A DNA stretch of 10,168 nt from Cephalothrix spiralis (lineage: Eukaryota; Nemertea; Palaeonemertea; Archinemertea; Cephalotrichidae): positions 1-10,168 of the forward strand of contig JAUCNG010417244.1 in assembly GCA_032353305.1 (NCBI GenBank), given 5' to 3'. Within the stretch, counting starts at the first letter, position 1. Every line of letters begins with the position of its first letter. The notes below the pieces were generated by a model. The model saw only the letters and a program-made list of their open reading frames with translations. It was not told where the DNA came from and did not search any database. A program made the position numbers and the translations under genes. Positions 1-7,790 of this stretch are shown piece by piece.

Positions 1-46
1 AATGCTAGAACCGGGCCATCACTATTTTATGGCCCGAATCGAGCAT
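1..46. repeat. Stem-loop at the window start
   Basis: CGGGCCAT at 12-19 pairs perfectly with ATGGCCCG at 29-36 around a 9-nt loop, and ATGCT at 2-6 pairs with AGCAT at 42-46. It could be the end of an inverted-repeat element cut by the window or part of the flanking SINE-like element. No function is assigned. Confidence 0.5.
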
Positions 47-149
47 CGGACAAAAGACTCCTCTAATTGCACTATCTTGGTACTTAATCTATGGTAAAAC
101 TAAATCTAGACACGGCTGTCGCGTATAATTTTTGAAAAAGTAGTAAGGC

Positions 150-420
150 TAGACTGGCCTCATACGGCGATGAGGACGTTGGACTAAAAATCCGGAGTTC
201 CGGAGTTCGAGTCCCAATCAGCACTTTCTAGACTTTCCATCGTACAGAACCTTGGGCAAGCTCATCGGATTAGCCTACATTGCTTCATGCTGCTTCATGG
301 TTGGCTATGTCAGGTTCAAGAACACAGCGTCTCGATCAGGCAGCACAAAACAGCGCCTCCTATCGGTGATACTGTGGGCTAGAAACGCTAGCTAGACAAT
401 ATCTAGTAATTAAACAGTTT
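150..420 (+). mobile_element. tRNA-derived SINE-like element
   Basis: A pol III type 2 promoter layout is visible. An A-box-like TGGCCTCATACGG is at 155-167 and a B-box-like GAGTTCGAGTCC at 203-214, about 49 bases apart, as in tRNAs. The arms do not fold into a good cloverleaf, so this is a tRNA-derived head and not a tRNA gene. It is followed by a GC-richer unrelated body to about 420 and then an AT-rich tail with TAAATAAATAA and AATAAATAAT. That order fits a SINE. Boundaries are approximate, no target duplication was found and the family is not recognised. Confidence 0.55.
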
Positions 421-1190
421 TAAAATAAATAAATAACACAATAAATAATGATGAGTAAATTTAATTAATCAAACATTATATTAATCCTATATAATACAAA
501 CATCTAAATTAAATTAAATTGATAAATACGAGATTATTTCTCAGGCAAGTTATAATTCTACGAGTGGCTCTAGATAAAACTAGACCAGAAGTCAAAAACT
601 GGGAAAAACCCGTCGATAAATCGAAACTAAAGTGCGACCAGGTTGATTATTCAAACTAAATTGGCATTCAGATTTATGAGCGTAACATTCACACAAAAGT
701 TTACAAAAGAAATAAACACAAATATATCATGAAATAATTAACAACACGAGTGATTGCTGTATCGTACGAGTCTAATACAAGTGGGAAATTGAAGTTCATG
801 AGTATTGGTTAATTTTCAAATATCAACAAAAACAAAAACATTTGATTGTTGTGATGATTGTAAAGACCTGCGGCTTCAATGCTACGTCTCAAAATGAAAG
901 TTAAATGATTTTTGCTTGGTCTTGCCACAGTCATGCTAAATATTGTACAAAGCATCAGATATGATATTTCTAATATACACAACTGGACTTCATCCAACTT
1001 TAATTATATCTGACAGGAACTGAATTCCATTATTGCTGCTATATTTATTTATAACATTTTTAACAACTAAATAACATGAAACTTCTTCAAGCCAATAATA
1101 TAGCAAAAACTTCTTCATGTAAATAACATAACAAAATAATAACGTATAATAGCTTAATAAACTTGAATCTATCAGATATATGTACACTTT
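421..1190. other. AT-rich sequence with no gene seen
   Basis: Between the SINE-like element and the kinase relic I see no supported coding region. The short open frames on the minus strand at 809-997 and 990-1187 give low-complexity, hydrophobic peptides with no recognisable motif or splice context. If the centriolin transcript continues, this is intron. Confidence 0.5.
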
Positions 1191-1194
1191 ACAT

Positions 1195-1415
1195 TATATT
1201 ACTCTTTTCAAAGGAATGAACGCTTATTGGATTCAAATCATAAGCAATTCTCAACGATGGAATTTACTTGATGTTCTATTTCGTAATTTATATCACCAAT
1301 GTTTGGTTTTATTCCCTTCCTTAACATATTAAGTTTCTGTTTCTTGTTTTTAGAACAAGCTCTCGACTAAGAAATATTCAACAACTCTATACATTTATGT
1401 GAGCAAATAGACCAA
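1195..1415 (-). pseudogene. Degenerate C-lobe fragment of the ANK-kinase
   Basis: This stretch aligns to 1762-1982 of the intact kinase gene at a nearly constant offset of 567-569 bases. The strongest blocks are 1371-1414 against 1940-1982 (two substitutions and one inserted base) and 1294-1315 against 1861-1882 (21 of 22 identical). It corresponds to kinase subdomains IX to XI. It is broken: the Glu626 codon GAA reads TAA, Gly630 is Val, and the inserted base shifts frame. No ankyrin or N-lobe sequence is visible beyond about 1415. It is best explained as the remnant of a local tandem or partial duplication, not a functional gene. Confidence 0.8.
1308..1313 (-). terminator. Candidate AATAAA polyadenylation signal
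   Basis: The first AATAAA on the minus strand past the ANK-kinase stop codon is about 275 nt downstream, inside the kinase relic. The equivalent AATAAA inside the intact kinase is coding, so this site may be a by-product of the duplication. If it is used, the relic forms part of the 3' untranslated region. No downstream U/GU-rich element was clear. Confidence 0.25.
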
Positions 1416-1585
1416 AATAGGGGTTACTTAGCCGTCTGGTGGCAAGTGAACTAAAATTTACATAGACATTATACATAATGGATTCGCATCAAAGCAACAG
1501 CAAAATAGTCTGATGTTGATAACATTTTAGAATTTAAAAAAACATGAACATAATGATATGATAAGATGATTGATAATTTAAGTCG

Positions 1586-3841
1586 CTACCAACTATACTC
1601 AGGGGCTGAACCCGTGCTTGAAACATAACTCTGCGATGAGGAAGTTTTACAATATAGTTCGAACAATATGTCACTCAAGCTAGGAAATTCCAAAGTGTCA
1701 CTTTGTGATGGCTCCAAACCAGGGTTCTCGGACTGTAATTTTTGAAGGACATTTTCAAAATTCTCTTTAGTTTCTTTTGCAGATAAACGCTTCTTAAAAT
1801 CAATTTCCAAACAACCATCAACAATCGAAACAACCTGGTGTTCTATTTTATGTCGAACTTCACCGATGTTTGGTTTTATTCCTATTTGCAACGACTTAAG
1901 TCTATCGTTGTGATCTAAATCACAGAAAGGCTTATCTTTGAAATATTCAACACCTCTATACATTTCTGTGAGCAAAAGACCAATTGAGAACATATCAGAT
2001 GCAGATGAGTACCTCCTCGGAACATCCAGCACCTCGGGAGCTGAATAGATCGCAGTTCCTCTGAATCTATCAGTCTCTTGTGAATCACCTTCCAAAAGAT
2101 CAGTTATTCCCAAGTCACAGATTTTTGCAGTGTTATCAAAACTGAGAAGGATATTTGACAATTTGATATCTTTGTGAACATATGATTCTGAATGGATATA
2201 TTCCAAACCACTCAGGATATGAACAGCATGCAAACAAAACTGATGGAAACTTTTAGGAAAGTCAGTGGCTGAACATGGGTTACTGCCATTATCTGAACCG
2301 TTAGTAACGTAAAACCTTTTGAGATCTTCCTTGCAAAGTTCTGTTACCAGATAAATCATCGATTTTCCAATTCGCATGTCGTATCTTATCTTATGACCAT
2401 AAAATGCAACAAGATAGTCATTTTTGAGTTTCTTTAAGCATTCAGTTTCTTGATCAAGTAAAGACAAATCACCTTTATGTTTATAAATATCGATGCATTT
2501 TACAGCAACATGTTGGGTATTCCCATCTTCAAGACTAGCTACGCCTAATTTTACAATACCGAATGCCCCACGCCCCAATTCTTTTTCTTGTACTTTAAAT
2601 GATTGCATGATTGAGTTATTTTCTTTCGATATTATTATCCCGTCTATCAAATCTTCGACACGACTTTTTGAAATATCTTGTTTTGATATTAATTTAAAAA
2701 TTTCAGTTTTGCGCTCCTTAAGATAAGTCAGATCATAAATTCGACGTTTCAAAAGATTTACATAATACAAAACTTGCATATTTAAATCATTTGTTATGCA
2801 ACCTGTTAATGTTTTCATTATGTCACAGCACGTTTCTACATTTTTTATATGAATTGTAAGATTATTTTCAAATCTGCTTTTTTCATCAATCGAAATGTAG
2901 TCATAGGCCTCTTGAATGTAATCAATCCTATTAATATCGATACCATGCCTTGTGATTAAAATTTCTAGCATGATTTCAACATAACCGAAGAGACCACTCG
3001 AACCAAGTAATAGGAAACTCGATTCAGTTACCAACTGAGTCGAATTGGAGTTGCGTGATTCAGCCTCTTTGGCAAGCATATACTTGACACATTCTAAACT
3101 ACCACCAAAAGCTGCATTATGCAATGCTTCTTCACCGGTTTTGTTCTTGTGATGAATATCAGCTCCCATTTGACAAAGATGTTTAACACAATCCAAATGA
3201 TTATTTTGTGAAGCATCAAACAATGATGTCCGACCAAACATATCATTATGATTCACATCGGCTTTCATTCGACAAAGGAGTTTAACACAATCCAAGTGAC
3301 CCTCTTGTGAAGCAGAAAATAACGGTGTCACACATTCCTTACTAATATGATTAACATCAGCTTTCATTTGACAAAGATGTTCAACACAATCAAAGTGACC
3401 ACTAAGTGAAGCAGAAAATAATGGTGTCCTACCACCCTTATCATTATGATTAACATCGGCTTTCATTCGACAAAGGAGTTTAACACAATCCAAGTGACCC
3501 TCTTGTGAAGCAAAAAACAATGGTGTCACACCATCCTTATCATTACGATTAACGTCTGCCCCATTGTCACATAAAAACATAGTGGTAAGTAAATCGCCTC
3601 CATAAGTTGCATGATGTAATAACGTCTGACCATTTTTATCAGTTATGTTAACATCCTCTTTTCTACTCATGATAAATTTTATTATATTAAGATATCCATT
3701 ACCTGCTGCATTAACTAAACAGATCCGTTTATTTCCTTTATTAAGATCTCTCATAGCAGAGAGCATCATAATCGAACCTAAGGCTATTTCCTCTAATGAT
3801 GGCGATGCTTTTTCTGTCTTTGTTTTTACACCAAATTCCAT
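1586..3841 (-). CDS. Ankyrin-repeat protein kinase, intronless, complete (751 aa)
   Basis: Predicted intracellular protein kinase with an ankyrin-repeat recruitment module. Seven ankyrin repeats span about residues 43-267, with TPLF/LHxA and GADVN-type motifs. A helical linker follows (268-418), then a kinase domain (about 418-700) and a Ser-rich tail. Kinase landmarks are the glycine loop GRGAFG at 423-428, the VAVK lysine K448, a probable alpha-C glutamate E465, the HKD catalytic loop with D558 and N563, DLG with D576, APE at 601-603, D616 in subdomain IX and R685. All catalytic residues are present. Two motifs are non-standard: HKD replaces HRD (K557) and DLG replaces DFG. It should therefore be active, but I cannot assign a kinase family; TNNI3K-like ANK kinases share only the domain order. 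The start is the first ATG after an in-frame stop at 3877-3875, with A at -3 and G at +4. No intron is needed. There is no signal peptide or membrane segment. It lies downstream of the centriolin exons on the same strand. Confidence 0.9.
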   Translation of the reverse strand: MEFGVKTKTEKASPSLEEIALGSIMMLSAMRDLNKGNKRICLVNAAGNGYLNIIKFIMSRKEDVNITDKNGQTLLHHATYGGDLLTTMFLCDNGADVNRNDKDGVTPLFFASQEGHLDCVKLLCRMKADVNHNDKGGRTPLFSASLSGHFDCVEHLCQMKADVNHISKECVTPLFSASQEGHLDCVKLLCRMKADVNHNDMFGRTSLFDASQNNHLDCVKHLCQMGADIHHKNKTGEEALHNAAFGGSLECVKYMLAKEAESRNSNSTQLVTESSFLLLGSSGLFGYVEIMLEILITRHGIDINRIDYIQEAYDYISIDEKSRFENNLTIHIKNVETCCDIMKTLTGCITNDLNMQVLYYVNLLKRRIYDLTYLKERKTEIFKLISKQDISKSRVEDLIDGIIISKENNSIMQSFKVQEKELGRGAFGIVKLGVASLEDGNTQHVAVKCIDIYKHKGDLSLLDQETECLKKLKNDYLVAFYGHKIRYDMRIGKSMIYLVTELCKEDLKRFYVTNGSDNGSNPCSATDFPKSFHQFCLHAVHILSGLEYIHSESYVHKDIKLSNILLSFDNTAKICDLGITDLLEGDSQETDRFRGTAIYSAPEVLDVPRRYSSASDMFSIGLLLTEMYRGVEYFKDKPFCDLDHNDRLKSLQIGIKPNIGEVRHKIEHQVVSIVDGCLEIDFKKRLSAKETKENFENVLQKLQSENPGLEPSQSDTLEFPSLSDILFELYCKTSSSQSYVSSTGSAPEYSW
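3140..3535 (-). repeat. Tandem duplication of a two-ankyrin unit inside the kinase gene
   Basis: Residues 103-168 (ankyrin repeats 3-4) and 169-234 (repeats 5-6) are two copies of one 66-residue, 198-bp unit. Within each unit the first repeat carries CRMKADVN and the second CQM. At DNA level, 3439-3530 and 3241-3332 match at 88 of 92 positions, far closer than the other repeats. This points to recent in-frame duplication or gene conversion of a pair of repeats, lengthening the ankyrin solenoid without disturbing frame. Confidence 0.9.
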
Positions 3842-3873
3842 TTTAGAAAAAAAAGTAATGGACCGTCCAATTC

Positions 3874-3879
3874 TTTATA
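3874..3879 (-). promoter_or_regulatory. TATA-like box upstream of the ANK-kinase
   Basis: TATAAA reads on the minus strand, within TTATAAAG, 38 nt before the chosen ATG. A canonical initiation site about 30 nt further on would leave a leader of only some 8 nt. Either transcription starts elsewhere, the leader is very short or trans-spliced, or the match is chance in AT-rich DNA. It overlaps the upstream in-frame stop. Confidence 0.3.
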
Positions 3880-4198
3880 ACGTATTGCAATAGAGTCCAA
3901 ACATTTATGATTTAGATCAAAGCGTAAACGAAACCAGAATTTCCAATACAATAAGAGTTGACAGTAATAATTCATAGATAGAATATATCACCCAAAATAA
4001 TCAACTTTTTTCAAATATAAATCAACATGTAGGAACGTATACATTTACATATGCAATTTCATTGTTATGATGAATGTTTAAAAAGCCACAAAGCATAGCT
4101 TCAATGTAGGTTCTATTTGATATCTTTTTCACAATACCGATTTTTGAATTCATACAAAATCATGTATTGATTATTAGAAAGTTGAAAATGTCACAAAG

Positions 4199-4253
4199 GA
4201 AAGGTATACATGCGTCGATTCCCAAAAGAAAGGTATACATGCGTCGATTCCCA
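4199..4253. repeat. Two-copy 29-bp tandem repeat
   Basis: The 26-bp segment beginning GAAAGGTATACATGC occurs at 4199-4224 and 4228-4253 without a mismatch, a period of 29 bp. Perfect identity suggests a recent slippage-type duplication. It lies about 360 bp upstream of the kinase ATG. Confidence 0.9.
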
Positions 4254-4589
4254 TAAAATAAGTTCCATTACGAGTAAGTTGTACACGAACCCTTGTTAAA
4301 AGTGTTCCAGTCTTCCAGAGGCAATTATTTATTTACAGACATTTGAAGATTTTGACTTAAAGCGCCACTGAAGACCGTAGACTAAATCAAAAATCCGGTT
4401 TCCTTAGTCCAATCAAGGATCCTTCATTGTTGAGTCTTATATAAATTGAGGGCTCTAATAGACACATAGACCTGTAGACCTATCCCGTATTCTTATCTAT
4501 TTTCTATACATGTATATCGATTAGTAGTTCAGATTACCCTGAAAGGGGCGTATTTAACCTTGGATATTCGCTGAAGAAGTTGCCGAACT

Positions 4590-4688
4590 CACGATGGAAA
4601 AAGTAGCGTCGAGCCCGGGTCTCGAACACGATACCTACAGATCCAAGAACCATTACTCTACCACTGAGGCGCACTGGGTCATCGATAG
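4590..4688 (-). mobile_element. tRNA-derived head of a SINE-like element or tRNA pseudogene
   Basis: Read on the minus strand, 4670-4656 is GCCTCAGTGGTAGAG, a textbook tRNA D-arm and A box. GTTCGAGACCC at 4627-4617 is a B box at normal tRNA spacing. The anticodon, T and acceptor stems do not pair properly, so it is not a working tRNA. Sequence beyond the B box (below 4600) differs from the element at 150-420, indicating a different family or a solo tRNA relic. It sits just upstream, in transcription order, of the ANK-kinase and 3' of the downstream centriolin exon. Confidence 0.6.
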
Positions 4689-4834
4689 CTATTCAATAGT
4701 AGACACTTCGTGTGAAAACTTAATAATTGACTATCCTTTAAATTTATCGAAATAAGAATTAGCCCAGAAATATAAAATATATGAAATAAAACCTATATTT
4801 TTTAGGAATCCATGTTTAGAGTAGGATAACTTAC

Positions 4835-5041
4835 TATATTTATATCTTTGACAGTAGAATCCAATTCCTGTTTTATGGCTTGAAGATCGTCAATTTCAAG
4901 TTGCAATTCTTTGAGGACCTTGTTATTTTCTAAAAGTTGGAGACCAGATTCCCGAGCTCTCCTTTCTAATTCTTCCGTCTCTTGCTTTGTATTTTCGAAA
5001 TTAGCCCTCGCCTTATCATATTGGCGGACCGTATCCCTTGC
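4835..5041 (-). CDS. CNTRL: Centriolin-like internal exon (downstream of the two)
   Basis: Exon of 207 nt (69 codons), phase 0 at both ends. The acceptor is TATTTTCAG with AG at 5043-5042, and the donor is a perfect GTAAGT starting at 4834. It has no ATG near its start and is recognisable only as spliced coding sequence. The translation is uninterrupted coiled coil with EELERRARES near residue 23. From memory this follows the previous exon's segment in human centriolin at about the same distance, where the human protein reads EELERRAQE. The order, strand, spacing and phase of the two exons therefore all agree with one gene. Being symmetric (0-0), it could be skipped without a frameshift. The next exon should lie at lower coordinates, but none is seen down to position 1. 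Confidence 0.83.
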
Positions 5042-5192
5042 CTGAAAATAAAATTTGAATTGGATTAATATGTATTCTAAATATACAAATGTATATCGTT
5101 TTTTTTAAATTGATAATTGATCAACAATTCTTCAATCTTTATCACGATTTCTCTTTTAAAATACTAATTCCAATGGGGGAAAGGACAATTCC

Positions 5193-5644
5193 AAGCCTCA
5201 CAGTCATTTTTGCTATCTCAATTTTAGGATTTTAGGAGAGATTTTTTTAAAAAATTTAGGAGATTCAGGAGATTTTGGATCAATTTATGAGATTTTATGA
5301 TAATATGATTGGATTTTCTATTAACTTTCCTTTACTACAAACAAAATAGTTCTGCTGTTCAATAAAAATTTTCAATAAATCAATATAATTAATTAAGAGA
5401 CTCTTAACCATATTAAGTTTTAAATTTTTATACCACGCCTTTGCACAAATATACTTAAAATGATAAATCTTAAGCCGAGCTAAGCGAGGCGAGAATTTCT
5501 TTGACACTATTTAAACCATTTTCATCAAATTTTATTATAAATCATAGGTTTTTATGAGATTTAGGAGAAATGGTCATATTTTTATTTTAGGAGGCATGAT
5601 CATATTTTAGGATATCCTAAAATTTTAGGAGAACTGTGAGGCCT
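5193..5644. mobile_element. Dispersed AT-rich repeat with short terminal inverted repeats, copy 1
   Basis: AAGCCTCACAGT at 5193-5204 is matched in inverted orientation by ACTGTGAGGCCT at 5633-5644 (11 of 12). Inside are many degenerate TTTTAGGAGA-like units. About 5355-5600 aligns with about 9835-10035: both contain AGAGACTCT, a TTGCACRA block, AAGCGAGGCGAGA, CATTTTCATCAAATTT and AGGAGAAATRGTCATATTTTT in the same order. It encodes no protein and is probably a non-autonomous DNA element. The flanks ACAATTCC and ACAACTCT are only loosely alike. Confidence 0.6.
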
Positions 5645-5670
5645 ACAACTCTTAAAATCTATAGACAGAA

Positions 5671-6154
5671 CAGGGGGGGTCCATGAAAAAATGCGAATAT
5701 ATATATGGGGTGGGGTGTCGCAAAGTTTCCATATGTTTACGCGTTTTTCCACATTCATATTCTTTGTTCCCAATGAAGATTTCGAACATTCTTTGTAATC
5801 ACAGCCTATTTCCTACCTAGATATATAAAGGGTTTGGTTTAATCCGACGCAAGCTGGACGCGTGGACAGATTCAGCAAATACAGCCCCTCATTTATTAGG
5901 ATACCTATTTCCATAGTTCACTATGTATATAAACAATTTTCCTTGATCATGGAAAAACGCGTTATTTGGAAAAAATATGCGAATAAAAAACGCGTTTATT
6001 GGGAAAATATGAAAATGAAAAAAGTACGAGAAAAGGGGGGACGCCCTCCCCTAAAATTTAAGAATATTTTGCGGAAAAGGGGGAGGGTGGGGTTGATTAT
6101 GTAAGAAAGAAATTATTATATATCTATATGCGCATTTGTTCCATGACCCCCCTG
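5671..6154. mobile_element. MITE with 36-bp TIRs and 7-bp target duplication
   Basis: A 484-bp element. The ends begin CAGGGGGGGTCCATGAAA on the left and, read inward from the right, CAGGGGGGTCATGGAACA. The similarity continues through ATGCGMATAT for about 36 bp. GACAGAA flanks it directly on both sides (5664-5670 and 6155-6161). Subterminal inverted copies of ACGCGTTTTTCCA are at 5739-5751 and, reversed, at 5950-5962, with a further ACGCGTTT near 5989. It encodes no transposase; the open frame at 5862-6104 has a non-ATG start and low complexity. CAGGG termini and a 7-8 bp duplication would suit a hAT-type non-autonomous element, but the superfamily is not proven. It sits in the centriolin intron. 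Confidence 0.82.
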
Positions 6155-6303
6155 GACAGAAGGGAACAAAGAGATATCTCGAAACATAATCATAAATAAT
6201 AAAGACTCCATGAAGTCATATTACCTATTAGATAACATACATTTGTAAATGGGGTCTACAGCCTCGTCGCCAGTGATTTATCATGGGTATCAGGATATAA
6301 TTC

Positions 6304-6443
6304 GCCCCTGGACAATTTTCCCCAAGGACAATTTTCCCCAAGGCAACTGGCCCGAGACAATATGCCAACAGAGGCAATTATTGTCCAGGGCAAATTATCC
6401 TGGGGGCAAATTGTATAGGGGCTAAATGTCTAGAGGCACAATA
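6304..6443. repeat. Degenerate minisatellite with inverted halves
   Basis: Units of about 15-16 bp of the form CCCCAAGGACAATTTT run through 6304-6375. From about 6376 the units appear as their reverse complement (TTGTCCAGGGCAAATT-like) to about 6443. CCCTGGACAAT at 6306-6316 pairs exactly with ATTGTCCAGGG at 6380-6390, so the whole array can fold as a hairpin. No coding content. Confidence 0.75.
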
Positions 6444-7579
6444 TTTCAGAAACTTTATTCCTTCACCATACAGGTGTGTTCATATGAAATAAATATCAAA
6501 AACAAAAAAAAAGTGTTGTTGTCCATTATTCATGACTGAGTAAAAAATCTACAAGCAATACATAAAATGTTAATTAACTTTATATACTAAAAAATTGCAT
6601 GCAGTTAATGATTCCCTGACAATACTAATAGTTTATAATAAGGTATTCCAAACAGATTAGATCTATACTAATTACATATAGACACCTAGTTTTAGCTAGA
6701 ACCTTTAAAAGCATCTAAATAATGAGTCTGAAAACACCAAAAATAGTTGAGATCCAGTATACCCTACTTAAATAGTTAACTAAAGCAGACTTTAGTCTGT
6801 ATATAGCTCCTATTAAAGTCCTATTACCATTCTTTTTTCATATCCCCTATGAGGGGTGGCAGGTATTGGTATTTCTCCAGAATCCTTTTGAAATTTATGA
6901 AACATTTAAATTCAAATTTAAACCATGGTTAATATAAACCAGGGAGCTAGTATGGCATAGAAACATTATCTCAAGAACTATCTATTGAACATACGTCGGA
7001 TGAAATAGATTGAGGACATTGTTTGCATGTTCATCTCTACTCTAGTAAACGAGAGGTAAAGTACAACGATACTAACCTCTTGCTAATGTCTGGTAAGATC
7101 TCCCATTTTGTCTAATTTATTTATTTTGAAATTATTGAAATAAAATGGGTTTTTTAAGCTAATCAAACTGCAGATATAAATTGTAGCAAAACGATAATGA
7201 ATAAGACTAGATATAATTAATAACAATAAATTAATAACATAAGTATTAAGTACAATGTAGTATAAATAAATATATAATTTTAAATATTATTTCCAAAATG
7301 GCGGACTTGACCGGGTGTAAAGTCCGGGAAATACTGTGTACTTTAGCACACTAGGTCCTAAAAAAGTCTCGCATTAATTTTAAACTTTACCCCAATGTGC
7401 AACATGTTCAATATTACAGAAATAAGAATGATAATCATTCACTATGCAGGTTTTGGCAATACAATAGTAAGGAAAGGAAATAACAGGACATATTCTATCA
7501 TTCATTCATTTTAATGATACAATATACTGTATACCTAAAATCTAGAAAATAAATTCATAGAGATTTGATTTATTCCTAC

Positions 7580-7790
7580 CTGGGATCGTGCATCCTGTAA
7601 ATCAGCTTCACATTCCAAAAGCAACCTGTCAGCTTCTCGTAATTCAGCTCTTCTTTTGGCAAGCGTCTCTTCCAAACATGATACCTCATCAATCAGGAAG
7701 CTATGTCTTGTTTGAAGACTACGAGGATCGTAATCGTAATCGTAATCAAGCTCTTCAACTTCGACTGCGCCTTTTCCGTCCAGGAAATCC
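7580..7790 (-). CDS. CNTRL: Centriolin-like internal exon (upstream of the two)
   Basis: Internal exon of 211 nt encoding one split-codon base plus 70 residues. The acceptor AG is at 7792-7791, after a T-rich stretch. The donor is CAG|GTAGGA with GT at 7579-7578. The translated segment contains CLEETLAKRRAELREADRLL, which from memory closely matches human centriolin, and continues with heptad-rich acidic and basic coiled coil. Centriolin is a large coiled-coil protein of the mother-centriole subdistal appendages that also localises to the midbody, where it acts in abscission. The N-terminal part of this exon is an acidic, Tyr-rich stretch (EELDYDYDYD) that looks lineage-specific. The entering intron is phase 2 and the leaving intron phase 0. 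The exon splices in frame to 5041-4835. An in-frame ATG at 7822-7820 lies in the intron and is not the start. Confidence 0.85.
7727..7747 (-). repeat. CNTRL: Coding hexanucleotide repeat in the centriolin exon
   Basis: Three and a half copies of GATTAC on the coding strand encode alternating Asp-Tyr (DYDYDYD). The unit is a multiple of three, so length change keeps the reading frame. It lies just before the conserved coiled coil. Confidence 0.85.

Larger units (their letters stand above)
3842..4589. other. Spacer upstream of the ANK-kinase
   Basis: Non-coding sequence between the kinase ATG and the tRNA-like head. It holds the TATA-like box and the 29-bp duplication, listed separately. A faint resemblance to the SINE-like head at 150-214 occurs near 4360-4425 (GACTAAA, AAAATCCGG and GTCCAATCA in the same order), perhaps an old copy. 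No centriolin exon was found here. Confidence 0.4.
5042..7579 (-). other. CNTRL: Centriolin intron, 2538 bp, rich in repeats
   Basis: This intron is bounded by the two exons' GT and AG. It holds, from low to high coordinates, a dispersed AT-rich repeat, a MITE and an inverted minisatellite, each listed separately. The part from 6444 to 7579 is AT-rich with scattered short hairpins. One is CAGACT-TT-AGTCTG near 6786-6799; another is GGACTT at 7303-7308 paired with AAGTCC at 7320-7325 in a small GC-richer patch. I find no exon or RNA gene there. Confidence 0.75.

Noticed and set aside
809-1187. Two small minus-strand open frames downstream of the kinase relic
   Set aside because: Hydrophobic low-complexity peptides with no family resemblance or splice context; chance frames are expected in AT-rich DNA.
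2493-2726. Plus-strand open frames opposite the kinase (also 3645-3893) and opposite the centriolin exon (7588-7803)
   Set aside because: They are antisense shadows of well-supported coding sequence, with no independent coding evidence.
1586-3841. Processed retrocopy with poly(A) tail and target duplication
   Set aside because: No A-tract follows the stop codon on the gene's strand and no flanking duplication was found, so retroposition remains only a hypothesis based on lack of introns.
5295-5507. 70-residue minus-strand open frame
   Set aside because: It falls inside the dispersed repeat, is AT-driven, and resembles no family.
5862-6104. 80-residue open frame on the plus strand
   Set aside because: It lies wholly within the MITE, starts at GTG, and its Lys-rich low-complexity peptide reflects the AT-rich subterminal repeats.
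6304-6443. CRISPR array
   Set aside because: Units are short, degenerate and contiguous without spacers, and reverse orientation midway; the window is clearly eukaryotic.
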